Below are positions 1 to 9,802 of a stretch of DNA of 64,000 bases, piece after piece (positions within the stretch are counted from its first letter, which is position 1; every line of letters starts with the position of its first letter). Source of the stretch: Mesorhizobium escarrei (GTDB taxonomy: Bacteria; Pseudomonadota; Alphaproteobacteria; Rhizobiales; Rhizobiaceae); contig NZ_CAKXZT010000116.1 in the NCBI RefSeq assembly GCF_935825525.1, forward strand, positions 90,689 to 154,688, read 5' to 3'. The notes beneath the pieces were generated by a model that did not search any database, was not told the DNA's origin, and saw only the letters and a list, made by a program, of their open reading frames with translations. The translations under genes and the position numbers were made by a program.

Positions 1-1618
1 AGTTTGCGCCCGCCGCCGACGCACTCGCATGCGCCTCGCTCGCGCTCACGAGCTTCTTCGTGCCTAGATCCGAGCGCACGAGAACCTTGGCTTCTGGCGC
101 AGGGTCCCTGACGGGCGCAGCGGCTTGCGGCTCGGGCCGCCGGGCCGTCGAACTCCCAGCGCGGGCGGCCCGCTTGCCTTTTCCTTTTTTTCTGGGCGCT
201 GTGGTGCTTTCGGCCACTGTAATCTTGCCGGCAGTTTCGGCTGGTATCGCAGCACCAGCGTCGGCCGGCAGCGCAATGGCTGGCGGCTTCGGCTGCAGTT
301 CCAGGAGATGGATGACCTCGTCCGCAGTGATCCAGGCGTCGTCCACGATCTGGCTCAACAGTTCCAATGGGAGACCGGCACCTGTTTGGTGATCCCTAAG
401 CCTGGCAACCACGGAGTGCGAGGCCGACGCAAATTCCGAAAGCCGCTCCACAACTCCTTCCAGAACGGCGCAGTGCTCTGCGTCGAGCGGGCGCCCTTTG
501 TTCTTCATTACAGCGTCGCCCGTCGAGAGGAATGCCGGAAAAACGTCGGTGATGAAGTTATCCAGCAGGCGCCCTTGCCCGTTCTCACCGACGAGGAGTT
601 CCCTGATTGGTGCTTCGAGCATGATCGCCTGGGGGGCCATGTTGACCTGTGCGAGATTGATCCGCGATTGCAGCTGCCTTACCTTTGAATTGACAACCCC
701 GCCGGAGTGCAGCCGCAGTGCGGCCTCTTCTTCCTGCCGCATCTCGGCTGTTGAGCTTGGTAAGTTGGCAGTCGCGGCGCAGACGGACCGCATGCATTCG
801 TAGCGCTGTACTTTCTTGTCATAAAACTCCATGCGGGCCACGTGATACTTCGCTGCACTGGGAGCCGATCGGCTCAGCTGGTCGAGGGTGGCATTGGCTT
901 TGACCAAGTTGTGGAGAATGCCGGCCACCCGCTTCCGGTCCTCTTCCTCCTTCTCGAAGATCGCCTCGGCCACCATGTTGCCACTTTCCGCCCGACGGAC
1001 CATGTCGTCGCGGTACTGACGCACATCAGCGTCGGACAGAATGCTACGCGCCACATGGGGGGGCAGGCTCGCGTAGTAGTGCAGAACTTTTGCGCCGGCA
1101 TTGACGAGCTGATCGAGCTCGTCTTGCGCCTCCTCCCACGATGCTCCGTTTGGCAGGCTCTCTTTCTCGAGAACCTCGATTTCCTGAACCAGCACGTGCA
1201 TTTGTCCCTTTGCCGTGTTGATCTCTTCGCCTGACGAGGACATGGGGACTGCCACAGCCGAAGTTGGCGACTGGCTGGCCACCGGCGCCAGGGCTTCACC
1301 ATCCGACATTGGGTGAACACCGCGCCGGCGCGGACTGGCTGCACGTGGCCCGGCGGCCGCACGTGGCGCAGCAGCCGGGATTCGATGTGAGGGGACGGAG
1401 GGGCCGGAGGATCTGCCGCCAAGCTCATCATGGGCACCGCGCCCAACGCCCGCCGAGGGTGAACCTTTACCTTGAGGCTCTGAGTGCATCCGCTCCAGGA
1501 CGGAACCGAATGATTGGCTGCCTTCCCCGGAGGCAAGACTTGATTGCGAGCGCGAACTGCTCGATCCGGCTCCAGCATCCCCAATTCGCGGTTTTCCAGA
1601 TCGGCCAATGCCCGTCAT
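1..1618 (-). CDS. Large hypothetical protein, possibly secreted (3' end off the window)
   Basis: Translating the minus strand by hand gives one uninterrupted frame of about 539 codons that is still open at base 1, so the C-terminus is missing. It starts at ATG 1618-1616, with a GGAG about 7 bases upstream and a TAA immediately before the ATG. The first roughly 110 residues are rich in Ser, Gly, Pro, Ala and Arg and look disordered. A mostly helical middle follows, rich in Glu, Gln and Leu (for example EEDRKRVAGILHNLVKANAT). Near residues 455-510 there is a basic Ala/Pro/Lys linker containing RKKGKGKRAARAG. I see no signal peptide, membrane segment or known catalytic motif. A Ser/Gly-rich N-terminus is common in type III secreted proteins of rhizobia, but I found no tts box upstream, so secretion is only a guess. 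I do not recognise the family. Confidence 0.7.
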   Translation of the reverse strand, partial: MTGIGRSGKPRIGDAGAGSSSSRSQSSLASGEGSQSFGSVLERMHSEPQGKGSPSAGVGRGAHDELGGRSSGPSVPSHRIPAAAPRAAAGPRAASPRRRGVHPMSDGEALAPVASQSPTSAVAVPMSSSGEEINTAKGQMHVLVQEIEVLEKESLPNGASWEEAQDELDQLVNAGAKVLHYYASLPPHVARSILSDADVRQYRDDMVRRAESGNMVAEAIFEKEEEDRKRVAGILHNLVKANATLDQLSRSAPSAAKYHVARMEFYDKKVQRYECMRSVCAATANLPSSTAEMRQEEEAALRLHSGGVVNSKVRQLQSRINLAQVNMAPQAIMLEAPIRELLVGENGQGRLLDNFITDVFPAFLSTGDAVMKNKGRPLDAEHCAVLEGVVERLSEFASASHSVVARLRDHQTGAGLPLELLSQIVDDAWITADEVIHLLELQPKPPAIALPADAGAAIPAETAGKITVAESTTAPRKKGKGKRAARAGSSTARRPEPQAAAPVRDPAPEAKVLVRSDLGTKKLVSASEAHASASAAGAN

Positions 1619-2222
1619 TTATTCATCTCCGATATAGGCGAGAACGCGCTGCCTATGGATTGGGGCTGATGTCACTCAGCCGTAGTGCATCAGGGCTTTG
1701 GCGGGGTAAGTGCAATCGCCTAGATGACAGGTGGCATGACCTCTGAGAACCAGCGGCATGATTTCGTCAATCGTCACGGCCAGCCCGGACCGACGACGTG
1801 ACCCAGTACTGCTCAGCAGCAACCAAAATCGGTCGGGACTCGTACTCGATCGAATCACGCCGCACATGCTGTCCTCAGTTTATGTATCAGCACTCCTATG
1901 GGTTCAGGCTGGTCAGGCGCGGCAGGTCTAATAGACCGCTTGGCTGACGACTAACTGACGAGGAACTTCTCCCTGATACCCTGACCAACTCCGCCCGGGC
2001 GAACGCTGATGCACTTCCTGTAGCCGCGAACGGTGAAGCCGGCGAGGCGAGGCGACCGGCACTGGTCGGGTCCCAAGCGGAGGCAGTAGCCGCGAACTCC
2101 ACGCGGCCTATCCGATAGGCGAGACGAAGCCCTGAACCGACAAAGTAGTCGTGGCAGGATCGCGCCGCGCGGCTGATGCGATTGCATCTTTCCCCGTGCT
2201 GCACTGGCCTGTGTCAGGCGGT
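1619..2222. other. Region without a convincing gene
   Basis: A 63-codon minus-strand frame (1867-1676) ends 57 bases before the start of the large protein at 1618, but it has no recognisable domain. Two overlapping minus-strand frames at 1896-2204 are short, compete with each other and look like chance. The stretch contains two copies of GTAGCCGCGAAC, near 2020 and 2085, suggesting decayed or duplicated sequence. Any promoter for the long leftward gene should lie here, but I cannot point to one. Confidence 0.4.
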
Positions 2223-3440
2223 CTAGGGTTCGCGCTTCGGTCCGAGCAAGAACACTGTCAGGGCGGCGAGGAACGTGGCTACTGCGCTGTAGGCAAACAC
2301 ACTGGCCACGCCGGCATTATTCACTAGCAGTCCGCCGAAGATCGCGCCGGCTGCGATGGCAATTTGGAACGTTGAGGTCATCAGCACACCGGCGCTTTCG
2401 GCCTGCTCGGGAACGGCGCGCAGCACCATCCAAGTCTGTACCCCCACCGGCACCGCACCGAAGCCAAAGCTCCATACAGCAACCGCAATGGCCGAGGCGG
2501 AGGCCGATGCCCCAGGCATCAGCAACGAGACAGCGGCTATCGCCATGAGCAGGGGCGGCAGCGCCGCGACTGCCTTGAGGCTGTGTTTCGCCAGGAATGC
2601 GCCGGCTAAATTGCCGAAGAAGCCGCATACGCCAGAAACGAGCAACAGCAGCGAGATCGTCTCGATATGGAGCGCGGAAATCTTCTCGAGGTAAACCCGG
2701 ACATAGGTGAAGCTGGCGAAGTGCCCAGAAGCGACCAGCAGTACGACCAAAAGCGCGACCTTGATGGTTGGCTTCTTGATCACATTCAGCAGACCGCGGA
2801 ATCCAGCCATTTCAACCGGCGGCAACGTCGGAATGGTTACGAGTTGCACCAGCAGTGTAACGGCATTGACGGCTGCGGCGATCACGAAGGTGGCTCGCCA
2901 TCCCCAGATGTCGCCGACATAGGCGCCGATTGGAGGCGTGCAAACGATAGCGACCGAAACGCCGGTGAGGATGATTGACATGGCGCGCGGCAGGAGGTGA
3001 TTTGGAACGAGCCGCATCGCCAGCGATGCCGAAATCGACCAGAAGCCTCCAAGCGCAATGCCGAGCACGACCCGTGCCGCCAGGAAAACCGGCAGCGACC
3101 ACGCGAGCTCAGCCAGAAGGTTGGACAGGATCTGAAGCAGCATCATCGCCCACAGGACGATCCTACGGTCCAGGCGCTTTGTTATGAAGGCGACCGTCGG
3201 CGCAGAGATTGCCGCGGCAATCGCCGTCGCTGTCATCGTCTGTCCAGCCGCACCCTCTGTGACATGCAGATCATGCGCGAGCGGCGTCAGCACACTGGCA
3301 GGCAAAAGCTCTGCCGCCACCAGCCCGAAGGTGCCCAGGGCAAGCGATATGACCGCGCCCCATGCGGGACGAGACCGTTGATCCGGCTTTTCTGGGCCGT
3401 GCAGAAAAGTCTCCATGAAGCTTGTCGCGGAGTCGGTCAT
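2223..3440 (-). CDS. MFS efflux transporter, DHA1/NepI-like
   Basis: A 405-residue inner-membrane protein with about twelve hydrophobic segments and no signal peptide. The sequence GTFGLVAAELLPASVLTPLA after the first segment is typical of the DHA1 drug/sugar/nucleoside antiporters (AraJ, NepI, YdhP group), whose first helix carries a similar xxEFLPxxLL pattern. The loop between helices 2 and 3 has the degenerate MFS motif TKRLDRR. It most likely exports a small organic compound by proton antiport; the substrate cannot be read from the sequence. I chose the ATG at 3440 rather than one 19 codons earlier because the extra residues (Cys- and Asn-rich) do not resemble the family. It is transcribed away from nifH and has no partner gene. 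Confidence 0.85.
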   Translation of the reverse strand: MTDSATSFMETFLHGPEKPDQRSRPAWGAVISLALGTFGLVAAELLPASVLTPLAHDLHVTEGAAGQTMTATAIAAAISAPTVAFITKRLDRRIVLWAMMLLQILSNLLAELAWSLPVFLAARVVLGIALGGFWSISASLAMRLVPNHLLPRAMSIILTGVSVAIVCTPPIGAYVGDIWGWRATFVIAAAVNAVTLLVQLVTIPTLPPVEMAGFRGLLNVIKKPTIKVALLVVLLVASGHFASFTYVRVYLEKISALHIETISLLLLVSGVCGFFGNLAGAFLAKHSLKAVAALPPLLMAIAAVSLLMPGASASASAIAVAVWSFGFGAVPVGVQTWMVLRAVPEQAESAGVLMTSTFQIAIAAGAIFGGLLVNNAGVASVFAYSAVATFLAALTVFLLGPKREP

Positions 3441-3843
3441 GAATAAGCTCGCCAGCTCGGGTGCACTGCAACATGGGTTGGCTGCATTGACCCGCATTCA
3501 TGCCAGGAGCACGCCGTTGCCGGCTGCGTCGCACGAAGGGAATGTTCATCGCTGCCCGACATGTTGTGAAAGCACCGCGTGCAATATCAGTGCCGGTTTG
3601 TCCCAGCCGGACAAGGATGTGATCGTCGGAAGGCGTCGCATCAGGCATGTTCCATGACGACTTCGCGGGCCAGTCTCGAACCAGCCAGGCGCAACCAGCT
3701 ACCAAGCACGGACATCTGATGTCCCGCAGCGGGGCACGCAGCCGGTCGCTTGCCGCCGCCTGTATGCAGCCAAAAGTCGGCTCTAGCTCGAAGGCCCAGC
3801 TTCCTCCCTAGCGGTCTCGAAGCTGACGCCTTGTGTCGGGCAT
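3441..3843. other. Intergenic region upstream of the nifH control region
   Basis: This lies between the leftward MFS gene and the rightward nifH regulatory region. Short frames on both strands overlap one another and show no domain. I see nothing further in it. Confidence 0.5.
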
Positions 3844-3859
3844 TGTCGGGTCCGCTACA
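3844..3859 (+). promoter_or_regulatory. NifA upstream activator site 1 of nifH
   Basis: The sequence reads TGT-N10-ACA (TGTCGGGTCCGCTACA), the exact NifA binding consensus. It lies about 120 bases upstream of the -24 element of the nifH promoter, the usual distance for looping with IHF. Confidence 0.85.
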
Positions 3860-3880
3860 GGGCTTGTTCCGACAATCACT

Positions 3881-3896
3881 TGTTTGGCAGCAAACA
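3881..3896 (+). promoter_or_regulatory. NifA upstream activator site 2 of nifH
   Basis: A second perfect TGT-N10-ACA (TGTTTGGCAGCAAACA), 37 bases after the first. That is roughly three and a half helical turns centre to centre. Paired sites are common in front of rhizobial nifH. Confidence 0.85.
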
Positions 3897-3966
3897 CTCG
3901 TTGGAGCTCAGGCTAAATCGCGGGACACAAACGAAAAAATCCCTGTTGGTTATGAGCCAGTCTACT

Positions 3967-3981
3967 TGGCACGAGTCTTGA
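3967..3981 (+). promoter_or_regulatory. Sigma54 (-24/-12) promoter of nifHDKENX
   Basis: TGGCAC-GAGTC-TTGA matches the RpoN consensus TGGCAC-N5-TTGCW with one deviation at the -12 element (A for C). It is about 90 bases before the nifH ATG. With the two NifA sites upstream this is the nitrogenase operon promoter, active under low oxygen in nodules. Confidence 0.88.
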
Positions 3982-4965
<984 letters not shown>

Positions 4966-5016
4966 CGACCGATATTGGGCGCCTCCTTGAGTTGGCGCGC
5001 GCCTTGCAAAGAACGG

Positions 5017-5034
5017 CGCCTCGTCGGTGAGGCG
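5017..5034 (+). other. Intercistronic hairpin between nifH and nifD
   Basis: CGCCTC-GTCGGT-GAGGCG forms a perfect 6-bp GC-rich stem with a 6-base loop and no T tract after it. It lies between a gene whose product is needed in excess (nifH) and nifD. A role in stabilising the nifH part of the transcript, or in partial attenuation, is inferred from such arrangements elsewhere. Confidence 0.6.
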
Positions 5035-5060
5035 TCACCAGACACCTTGAAAGGGGTCCC

Positions 5061-6563
5061 ATGAGCCTGGAATACGAGAATGATGGTGCTCTCCATGCAA
5101 AGCTTATTGAGGAGGTGCTATCGCAATATCCCGACAAAGCGGCGAAGCGCCGCAAAAAACACCTCAGCATCGCAAAGAGCGGGGTTGAGGCTGGGGGGGA
5201 AAGTGAGATCCTTTCCGAATGCGACGTCAAATCGAACATCAAGTCCATCCCCGGGGTGATGACCATCCGCGGCTGCGCCTATGCCGGCTCAAAGGGCGTG
5301 GTCTGGGGCCCAGTCAAGGATATGGTCCATATCTCGCACGGCCCCGTCGGTTGCGGCCAATATTCCTGGTCACAGCGCCGCAATTACTATGTGGGCACAA
5401 CGGGCATCGACACGTTCGGGACAATGCAGTTCACCTCCGATTTCCAGGAGAAAGACATTGTCTTCGGCGGTGACAAGAAACTGGAACAGATCATCGACGA
5501 GATCGAGGTGCTGTTTCCGCTGAACAACGGCATCACCGTGCAATCCGAATGCCCGATCGGTCTCATTGGTGATGACACCGAGGCAGTTTCTCGCAAGAAG
5601 GCCAAGGAGTACAAAAAGACCATCGTGCCGGTGCGCTGCGAGGGGTTCCGCGGCGTCTCGCAATCACTCGGCCATCACATCGCCAATGACGCGATCCGCG
5701 ACTGGGTCTTCGACAAGAAGGACGTTGAGTTTGAGGCCGGTGCTTACGACGTCAACGTGATCGGCGACTACAATATTGGCGGCGACGCCTGGGCCTCGCG
5801 CATCTTGCTTGAGGAGATAGGATTGCGCGTGGTCGGCAACTGGTCGGGCGACGCAACACTCGCCGAGATTGAACGCGCGCCAAAGGCCAAGCTCAATCTC
5901 ATCCACTGCTACCGCTCGATGAACTACATCTGCCGGCATATGGAGGAAAAGTATGGCGTCGCCTGGATGGAGTACAATTTCTTCGGACCGTCCCAGATCG
6001 AGACCTCTCTGCGCAACATAGCCAAGCATTTCGGGCCGGAAATCGAGGAGAAAACCGAGAAGGTGATCGCCAAGTACAGGCCGCTTGTTGACGCCGTCAT
6101 CTCCAAGTACCGGCCGCGTCTCGAAGGCAATACCGTCATGCTATACGTCGGTGGCCTGCGCCCCCGCCATGTCATCACAGCTTACGAGGACCTCGGCATG
6201 GTGATCGTCGGCACCGGCTACGAGTTCGGCCACAACGATGACTATCAGCGCACCAGTCACTACGTAAAGAACGGCACGCTGATCTATGACGACGTTACCG
6301 GCTACGAGTTGGAGAAGTTCATCGAGGGAGTTCGCCCCAACCTCGTGGGCTCCGGCATCAAGGAAAAATACCCGGTGCAGAAGATGGGCATTCCGTTCCG
6401 TCAGATGCACTCCTGGGACTATTCGGGACCTTATCACGGCTATGACGGCTTTGCCATTTTCGCACGTGACGTGGATCTTGCCATCAACAATCCGGTCTGG
6501 GATCTCTACCAGGCCCCTTGGAAAGAACGCCCGCCCAGTGGGCGGGCGATAGCTGCCGAATAG
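5061..6563 (+). CDS. nifD: Nitrogenase molybdenum-iron protein alpha chain
   Basis: A 500-residue alpha subunit of the MoFe protein, forming the alpha2beta2 tetramer with NifK. It holds FeMo-cofactor and shares the P-cluster. P-cluster cysteines are visible at Cys72 (IRGCAYAG), Cys98 (GPVGCGQ) and in [28 protein letters not shown] near the C-terminus carries the conserved His that coordinates Mo, and LGHHIAND follows the cofactor Arg/Gln region. The ATG at 5061 has an AAGGGG site and gives the usual N-terminus. It is cotranscribed with nifH and separated from nifK by 132 bases containing two small hairpins. Length and motifs are normal, so it should be functional. Confidence 0.98.
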   Translation: MSLEYENDGALHAKLIEEVLSQYPDKAAKRRKKHLSIAKSGVEAGGESEILSECDVKSNIKSIPGVMTIRGCAYAGSKGVVWGPVKDMVHISHGPVGCGQYSWSQRRNYYVGTTGIDTFGTMQFTSDFQEKDIVFGGDKKLEQIIDEIEVLFPLNNGITVQSECPIGLIGDDTEAVSRKKAKEYKKTIVPVRCEGFRGVSQSLGHHIANDAIRDWVFDKKDVEFEAGAYDVNVIGDYNIGGDAWASRILLEEIGLRVVGNWSGDATLAEIERAPKAKLNLIHCYRSMNYICRHMEEKYGVAWMEYNFFGPSQIETSLRNIAKHFGPEIEEKTEKVIAKYRPLVDAVISKYRPRLEGNTVMLYVGGLRPRHVITAYEDLGMVIVGTGYEFGHNDDYQRTSHYVKNGTLIYDDVTGYELEKFIEGVRPNLVGSGIKEKYPVQKMGIPFRQMHSWDYSGPYHGYDGFAIFARDVDLAINNPVWDLYQAPWKERPPSGRAIAAE

Positions 6564-6579
6564 ACACCCTATCCTGGCC

Positions 6580-6635
6580 TGGTCTCCCCAGAGAGACCAT
6601 GAACCCCGCGAGCTTGTGAGCCTCGGGAAGCCCGA
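6580..6635 (+). other. Two small hairpins between nifD and nifK
   Basis: TGGTCTC-CCCAGA-GAGACCA (6580-6599) is a perfect 7-bp stem. TCGGG-AAG-CCCGA (6623-6635) is a perfect 5-bp stem. Neither is followed by a T tract, so they are more likely RNA-processing or stability elements than terminators. Confidence 0.45.
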
Positions 6636-6695
6636 AACGTCTCGACGTACCTGAGCTGCCGTATGGCGCGGCCAGATGAAAAAGAGGTAACCCCA

Positions 6696-8237
6696 ATGCC
6701 GCAGTCGGCCGAAAAGATTCTCGACCACGCTCCCCTGTTCCGCGAGCCGGAATACAGGCAAATGCTCGCCGAGAAGAAGCTGAATTTCGAATGTCCGCAC
6801 CCGGATCAGATCGTTACCGATCAAGGCGAATTCACCAAGACCTGGGAATACCGCGAAAAGAACCTCGCCCGAGAAGCGCTTGTGATAAACCCCGCCAAGG
6901 CCTGCCAGCCGCTCGGCGCGGTGTTCGCGGCCGCGGGCTTCGAGCGGACCATGTCCTTCGTCCACGGCAGCCAGGGCTGCGTGGCCTATTACCGCTCGCA
7001 CCTGTCGCGCCATTTCAAGGAACCTGCTTCGGCGGTTTCCTCCTCGATGACCGAGGACGCGGCAGTGTTCGGAGGCCTGAAGAACCTGGTGGACGGGCTC
7101 GCCAACACCTACCAGCTTTACGACCCCAAGATGATCGCAGTGTCGACGACTTGTATGGCGGAGGTCATTGGCGACGACCTGCACAGCTTCATCGAGAACG
7201 CCAAAGACGAAAAATCGGTCCCGCGCGACTTTGACGTGCCCTTTGCCCACACGCCCGCCTTCGTTGGTAGCCATGTCGACGGCTATGATGGCATGCTGAA
7301 GGGCATTCTGGAGCACTTCTGGAAAGGCCAGGAGCGCACGGAAGCCAAGGGAACCATCAACGTCATTCCGGGCTTCGACGGCTTCTGCGTTGGCAACAAC
7401 CGGGAACTCAAGCGCCTGCTCGACGTGATGGGTGTGTCCTACACCTTCATCCAGGACGCGTCTGACCAGTTCGACACGCCATCGGACGGGGAATACCGCA
7501 TGTATGACGGCGGCACGAAGATCGAAGAGGTGAAGCGGGCACTCGACGCCGAGGCGACGGTTTCACTGCAGTACTACAACACCCGAAAAACCCTCGACTA
7601 CTGCGGGCAAGTCGGGCAGGCTACGGCTTCGTTCCATTATCCGCTCGGCGTCCAGGCGACTGACGAATTCCTGATGAAGATCTCGGCGCTTTCCGGGAAG
7701 GAAATCCCCGAGGCAATCCGGCTGGAGCGCGGCCGACTGATTGATGCCATGGCGGACAGCCAGTCCTGGCTGCACGGCAAGAAATACGCGATCTACGGCG
7801 ACCCGGACTTCGTGTACGCCATGGCCCGCTTCGTCATGGAAACGGGCGGCGAGCCGACACATTGCCTCGCCACCAACGGCACCTCGGCGTGGGAAGCCGA
7901 GTTGAAGGAACTGCTTGCATCCTCGCCCTTCGGCAAGGACGCTCAGGTCTGGGCGGGCAAGGACCTTTGGGCTATGCGGTCGCTGCTCTTCACCGAGCCA
8001 GTGGACCTGCTGATCGGCAATTCCTATGGCAAGTATCTGGAGCGCGACACCGGCACCCCGCTGATCAGGCTGACGTTTCCGATCTTCGACCGGCACCACC
8101 ACCATCGCTTTGCGCTCATGGGCTACCAGGGCGGATTACGCGTGCTGACGACGATCCTCGACAAGATCTTCGACAAGCTCGATCGCGAGACGAGCCAGAC
8201 GGGCGTGACGGACTATTCCTATGACCTCACCCGCTAG
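6696..8237 (+). CDS. nifK: Nitrogenase molybdenum-iron protein beta chain
   Basis: A 513-residue beta subunit of the MoFe protein, contributing the other half of the P-cluster. The motifs [11 protein letters not shown] (first P-cluster Cys) and [20 protein letters not shown] (second) are seen near residues 60-110, and [12 protein letters not shown] follows near 150, the third P-cluster position. I prefer the ATG at 6696, preceded by AAGAGG, to the frame start at 6663: [15 protein letters not shown] is the usual beginning and the 11 extra residues are not. It is followed after 62 bases by nifE. Nothing unusual is seen. Confidence 0.97.
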   Translation: MPQSAEKILDHAPLFREPEYRQMLAEKKLNFECPHPDQIVTDQGEFTKTWEYREKNLAREALVINPAKACQPLGAVFAAAGFERTMSFVHGSQGCVAYYRSHLSRHFKEPASAVSSSMTEDAAVFGGLKNLVDGLANTYQLYDPKMIAVSTTCMAEVIGDDLHSFIENAKDEKSVPRDFDVPFAHTPAFVGSHVDGYDGMLKGILEHFWKGQERTEAKGTINVIPGFDGFCVGNNRELKRLLDVMGVSYTFIQDASDQFDTPSDGEYRMYDGGTKIEEVKRALDAEATVSLQYYNTRKTLDYCGQVGQATASFHYPLGVQATDEFLMKISALSGKEIPEAIRLERGRLIDAMADSQSWLHGKKYAIYGDPDFVYAMARFVMETGGEPTHCLATNGTSAWEAELKELLASSPFGKDAQVWAGKDLWAMRSLLFTEPVDLLIGNSYGKYLERDTGTPLIRLTFPIFDRHHHHRFALMGYQGGLRVLTTILDKIFDKLDRETSQTGVTDYSYDLTR

Positions 8238-8299
8238 AAGACACGGCCGGCTTTTCGCCCAGGCTGTTCATTGCCGAATGGACTTTGGAGACTGACGCA

Positions 8300-9802
8300 A
8301 TGACCTCGCTCAGTGCCAAGATCCAGGACGTTTTCGACGAGCCTGCCTGCGACAAGAACCGTGGCAAGGATGCCAAGGCGCGCAAGGAGGGCTGCGCAAG
8401 GCCGCTGACGCCGGGAGCGGCAGCGGGCGGTTGCGCCTTTGACGGGGCCAAGATCGTCCTGCAGCCGATCACTGACGTTGCGCACCTGGTCCATGCGCCG
8501 CTCGCCTGCGAGGGCAATTCCTGGGACAACCGCGGTGCAGCTTCGTCTGGGCCAACCTTGTGGCGCACAAGCTTCACGACCGACCTTACCGAACTCGATG
8601 TGGTGATGGGGCAGGGCGAGCGGAAGCTCTTCAAGGCGATCCGCGAAATCAAGGAAGCGTATGCGCCGCCGGCAGTCTTTGTCTATTCGACCTGCGTGAC
8701 GGCGCTCATCGGCGATGATATCGAGGCAGTCTGCAAACGCGCCGCCGAAAAATTCGGCTTGGCCGTGGTTCCGATCAATGCGCCGGGCTTGGCCGGCTCC
8801 AAGAACCTCGGCAACAAGCTCGCCGCCGAGGCGCTGCTCGATCATGTCATCGGCACGGTGGAACCCGACGACGCCGGGCCGTACGACATCAACATCCTTG
8901 GTGAATTCAACCTTTCCGGCGAATTCTGGCTGATAAAGCCGCTCCTTGATCGGCTCGGGATCCGGGTACGCGCCTGCATTCCGGGCGACGCGCGCTATAC
9001 CGACGTTGCTTCCGCGCACCGCGCCCGGGCGGCTATGGTGGTGTGCTCGACGTCCCTCATCAATCTAGCCCGCAAGATGGACGAGCGCTGGGACATCCCT
9101 TTCTTCGAGGGCTCCTTCTACGGCATCTCCGACACGTCGCAAGCACTCCGCGACATTGCTAGGCTGCTGGTGAGGAAGGGCGCCGATCCGGAGATCCTAG
9201 GCCGCACAGAGACGCTGATCGCCGATCAGGAGGCGATTGCATGGAACAAACTCGAGGTCTACCGAGCCCGCCTTCAAGGCAAGCGCGTGCTGCTCAACAC
9301 GGGTGGTGTCAAGTCCTGGTCGGTCGTCCACGCGCTGATGGAGATCGGGATGGAGATCGTCGGCACCTCGGTCAAGAAATCCACGGTCGAAGACAAGGAG
9401 CGCATCAAACAGATCCTCAAGGACGACAACCACTTGTTCGAGCAGATGGCAGCGCGCGACCTTTACGCCATGCTCTCAGAAGGCAAGGCCGATATCATGC
9501 TGTCGGGCGGGCGCACGCAATTCGTCGCGCTCAAGGCCAAGACGCCCTGGCTCGACATCAACCAGGAGCGCCAACACCCATACGCTGGTTATGACGGCAT
9601 GGTGGAACTCGTACGCCAGATCGACCTCGCCATTCAAAACCCGATCTGGTCCCAGGTGCGGGAGCGGGCCCCGTGGGATTGCCAGCCTGGTGTGAAGGAC
9701 GAACAGCCGAGCACGAAGAACGAGACCGCGACGGTGCACTCTGCCCAGGAATTCGCCGGCACGACGCCGACGATTTCGGCGAGCGTTGAGGAAATCCGAT
9801 GA
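8300..9802 (+). CDS. nifE: Nitrogenase FeMo-cofactor scaffold protein NifE
   Basis: A 500-residue NifD homologue. With NifN it forms the tetrameric scaffold on which the NifB product is converted to FeMo-cofactor before transfer to NifDK. The N-terminal Cys-containing segment ACDKNRGKDAKARKEGC, GGCAFDGAKIVLQPITD and STCVTALIGDDIEAVC are typical. I chose the ATG at 8300 because GGAG lies 9 bases upstream; a TTG five codons earlier is also in frame. The stop overlaps the nifN start (ATGA at 9799), showing translational coupling. A C-terminal tail of about 40 residues rich in Thr, Ser and Glu is slightly long for the family. Confidence 0.96.
   Translation: MTSLSAKIQDVFDEPACDKNRGKDAKARKEGCARPLTPGAAAGGCAFDGAKIVLQPITDVAHLVHAPLACEGNSWDNRGAASSGPTLWRTSFTTDLTELDVVMGQGERKLFKAIREIKEAYAPPAVFVYSTCVTALIGDDIEAVCKRAAEKFGLAVVPINAPGLAGSKNLGNKLAAEALLDHVIGTVEPDDAGPYDINILGEFNLSGEFWLIKPLLDRLGIRVRACIPGDARYTDVASAHRARAAMVVCSTSLINLARKMDERWDIPFFEGSFYGISDTSQALRDIARLLVRKGADPEILGRTETLIADQEAIAWNKLEVYRARLQGKRVLLNTGGVKSWSVVHALMEIGMEIVGTSVKKSTVEDKERIKQILKDDNHLFEQMAARDLYAMLSEGKADIMLSGGRTQFVALKAKTPWLDINQERQHPYAGYDGMVELVRQIDLAIQNPIWSQVRERAPWDCQPGVKDEQPSTKNETATVHSAQEFAGTTPTISASVEEIR

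Noticed and set aside
874-1608. 244-codon minus-strand frame with many Arg, Ser and Pro residues
   Set aside because: It overlaps the much longer minus-strand frame that starts at ATG 1618 with a ribosome site and gives a balanced composition; this one is its out-of-frame shadow.
6141-7316. 391-codon open frame on the minus strand across nifD and nifK
   Set aside because: It lies entirely antisense to nifD and nifK, which have full family motifs; long antisense frames are expected in GC-rich coding DNA.
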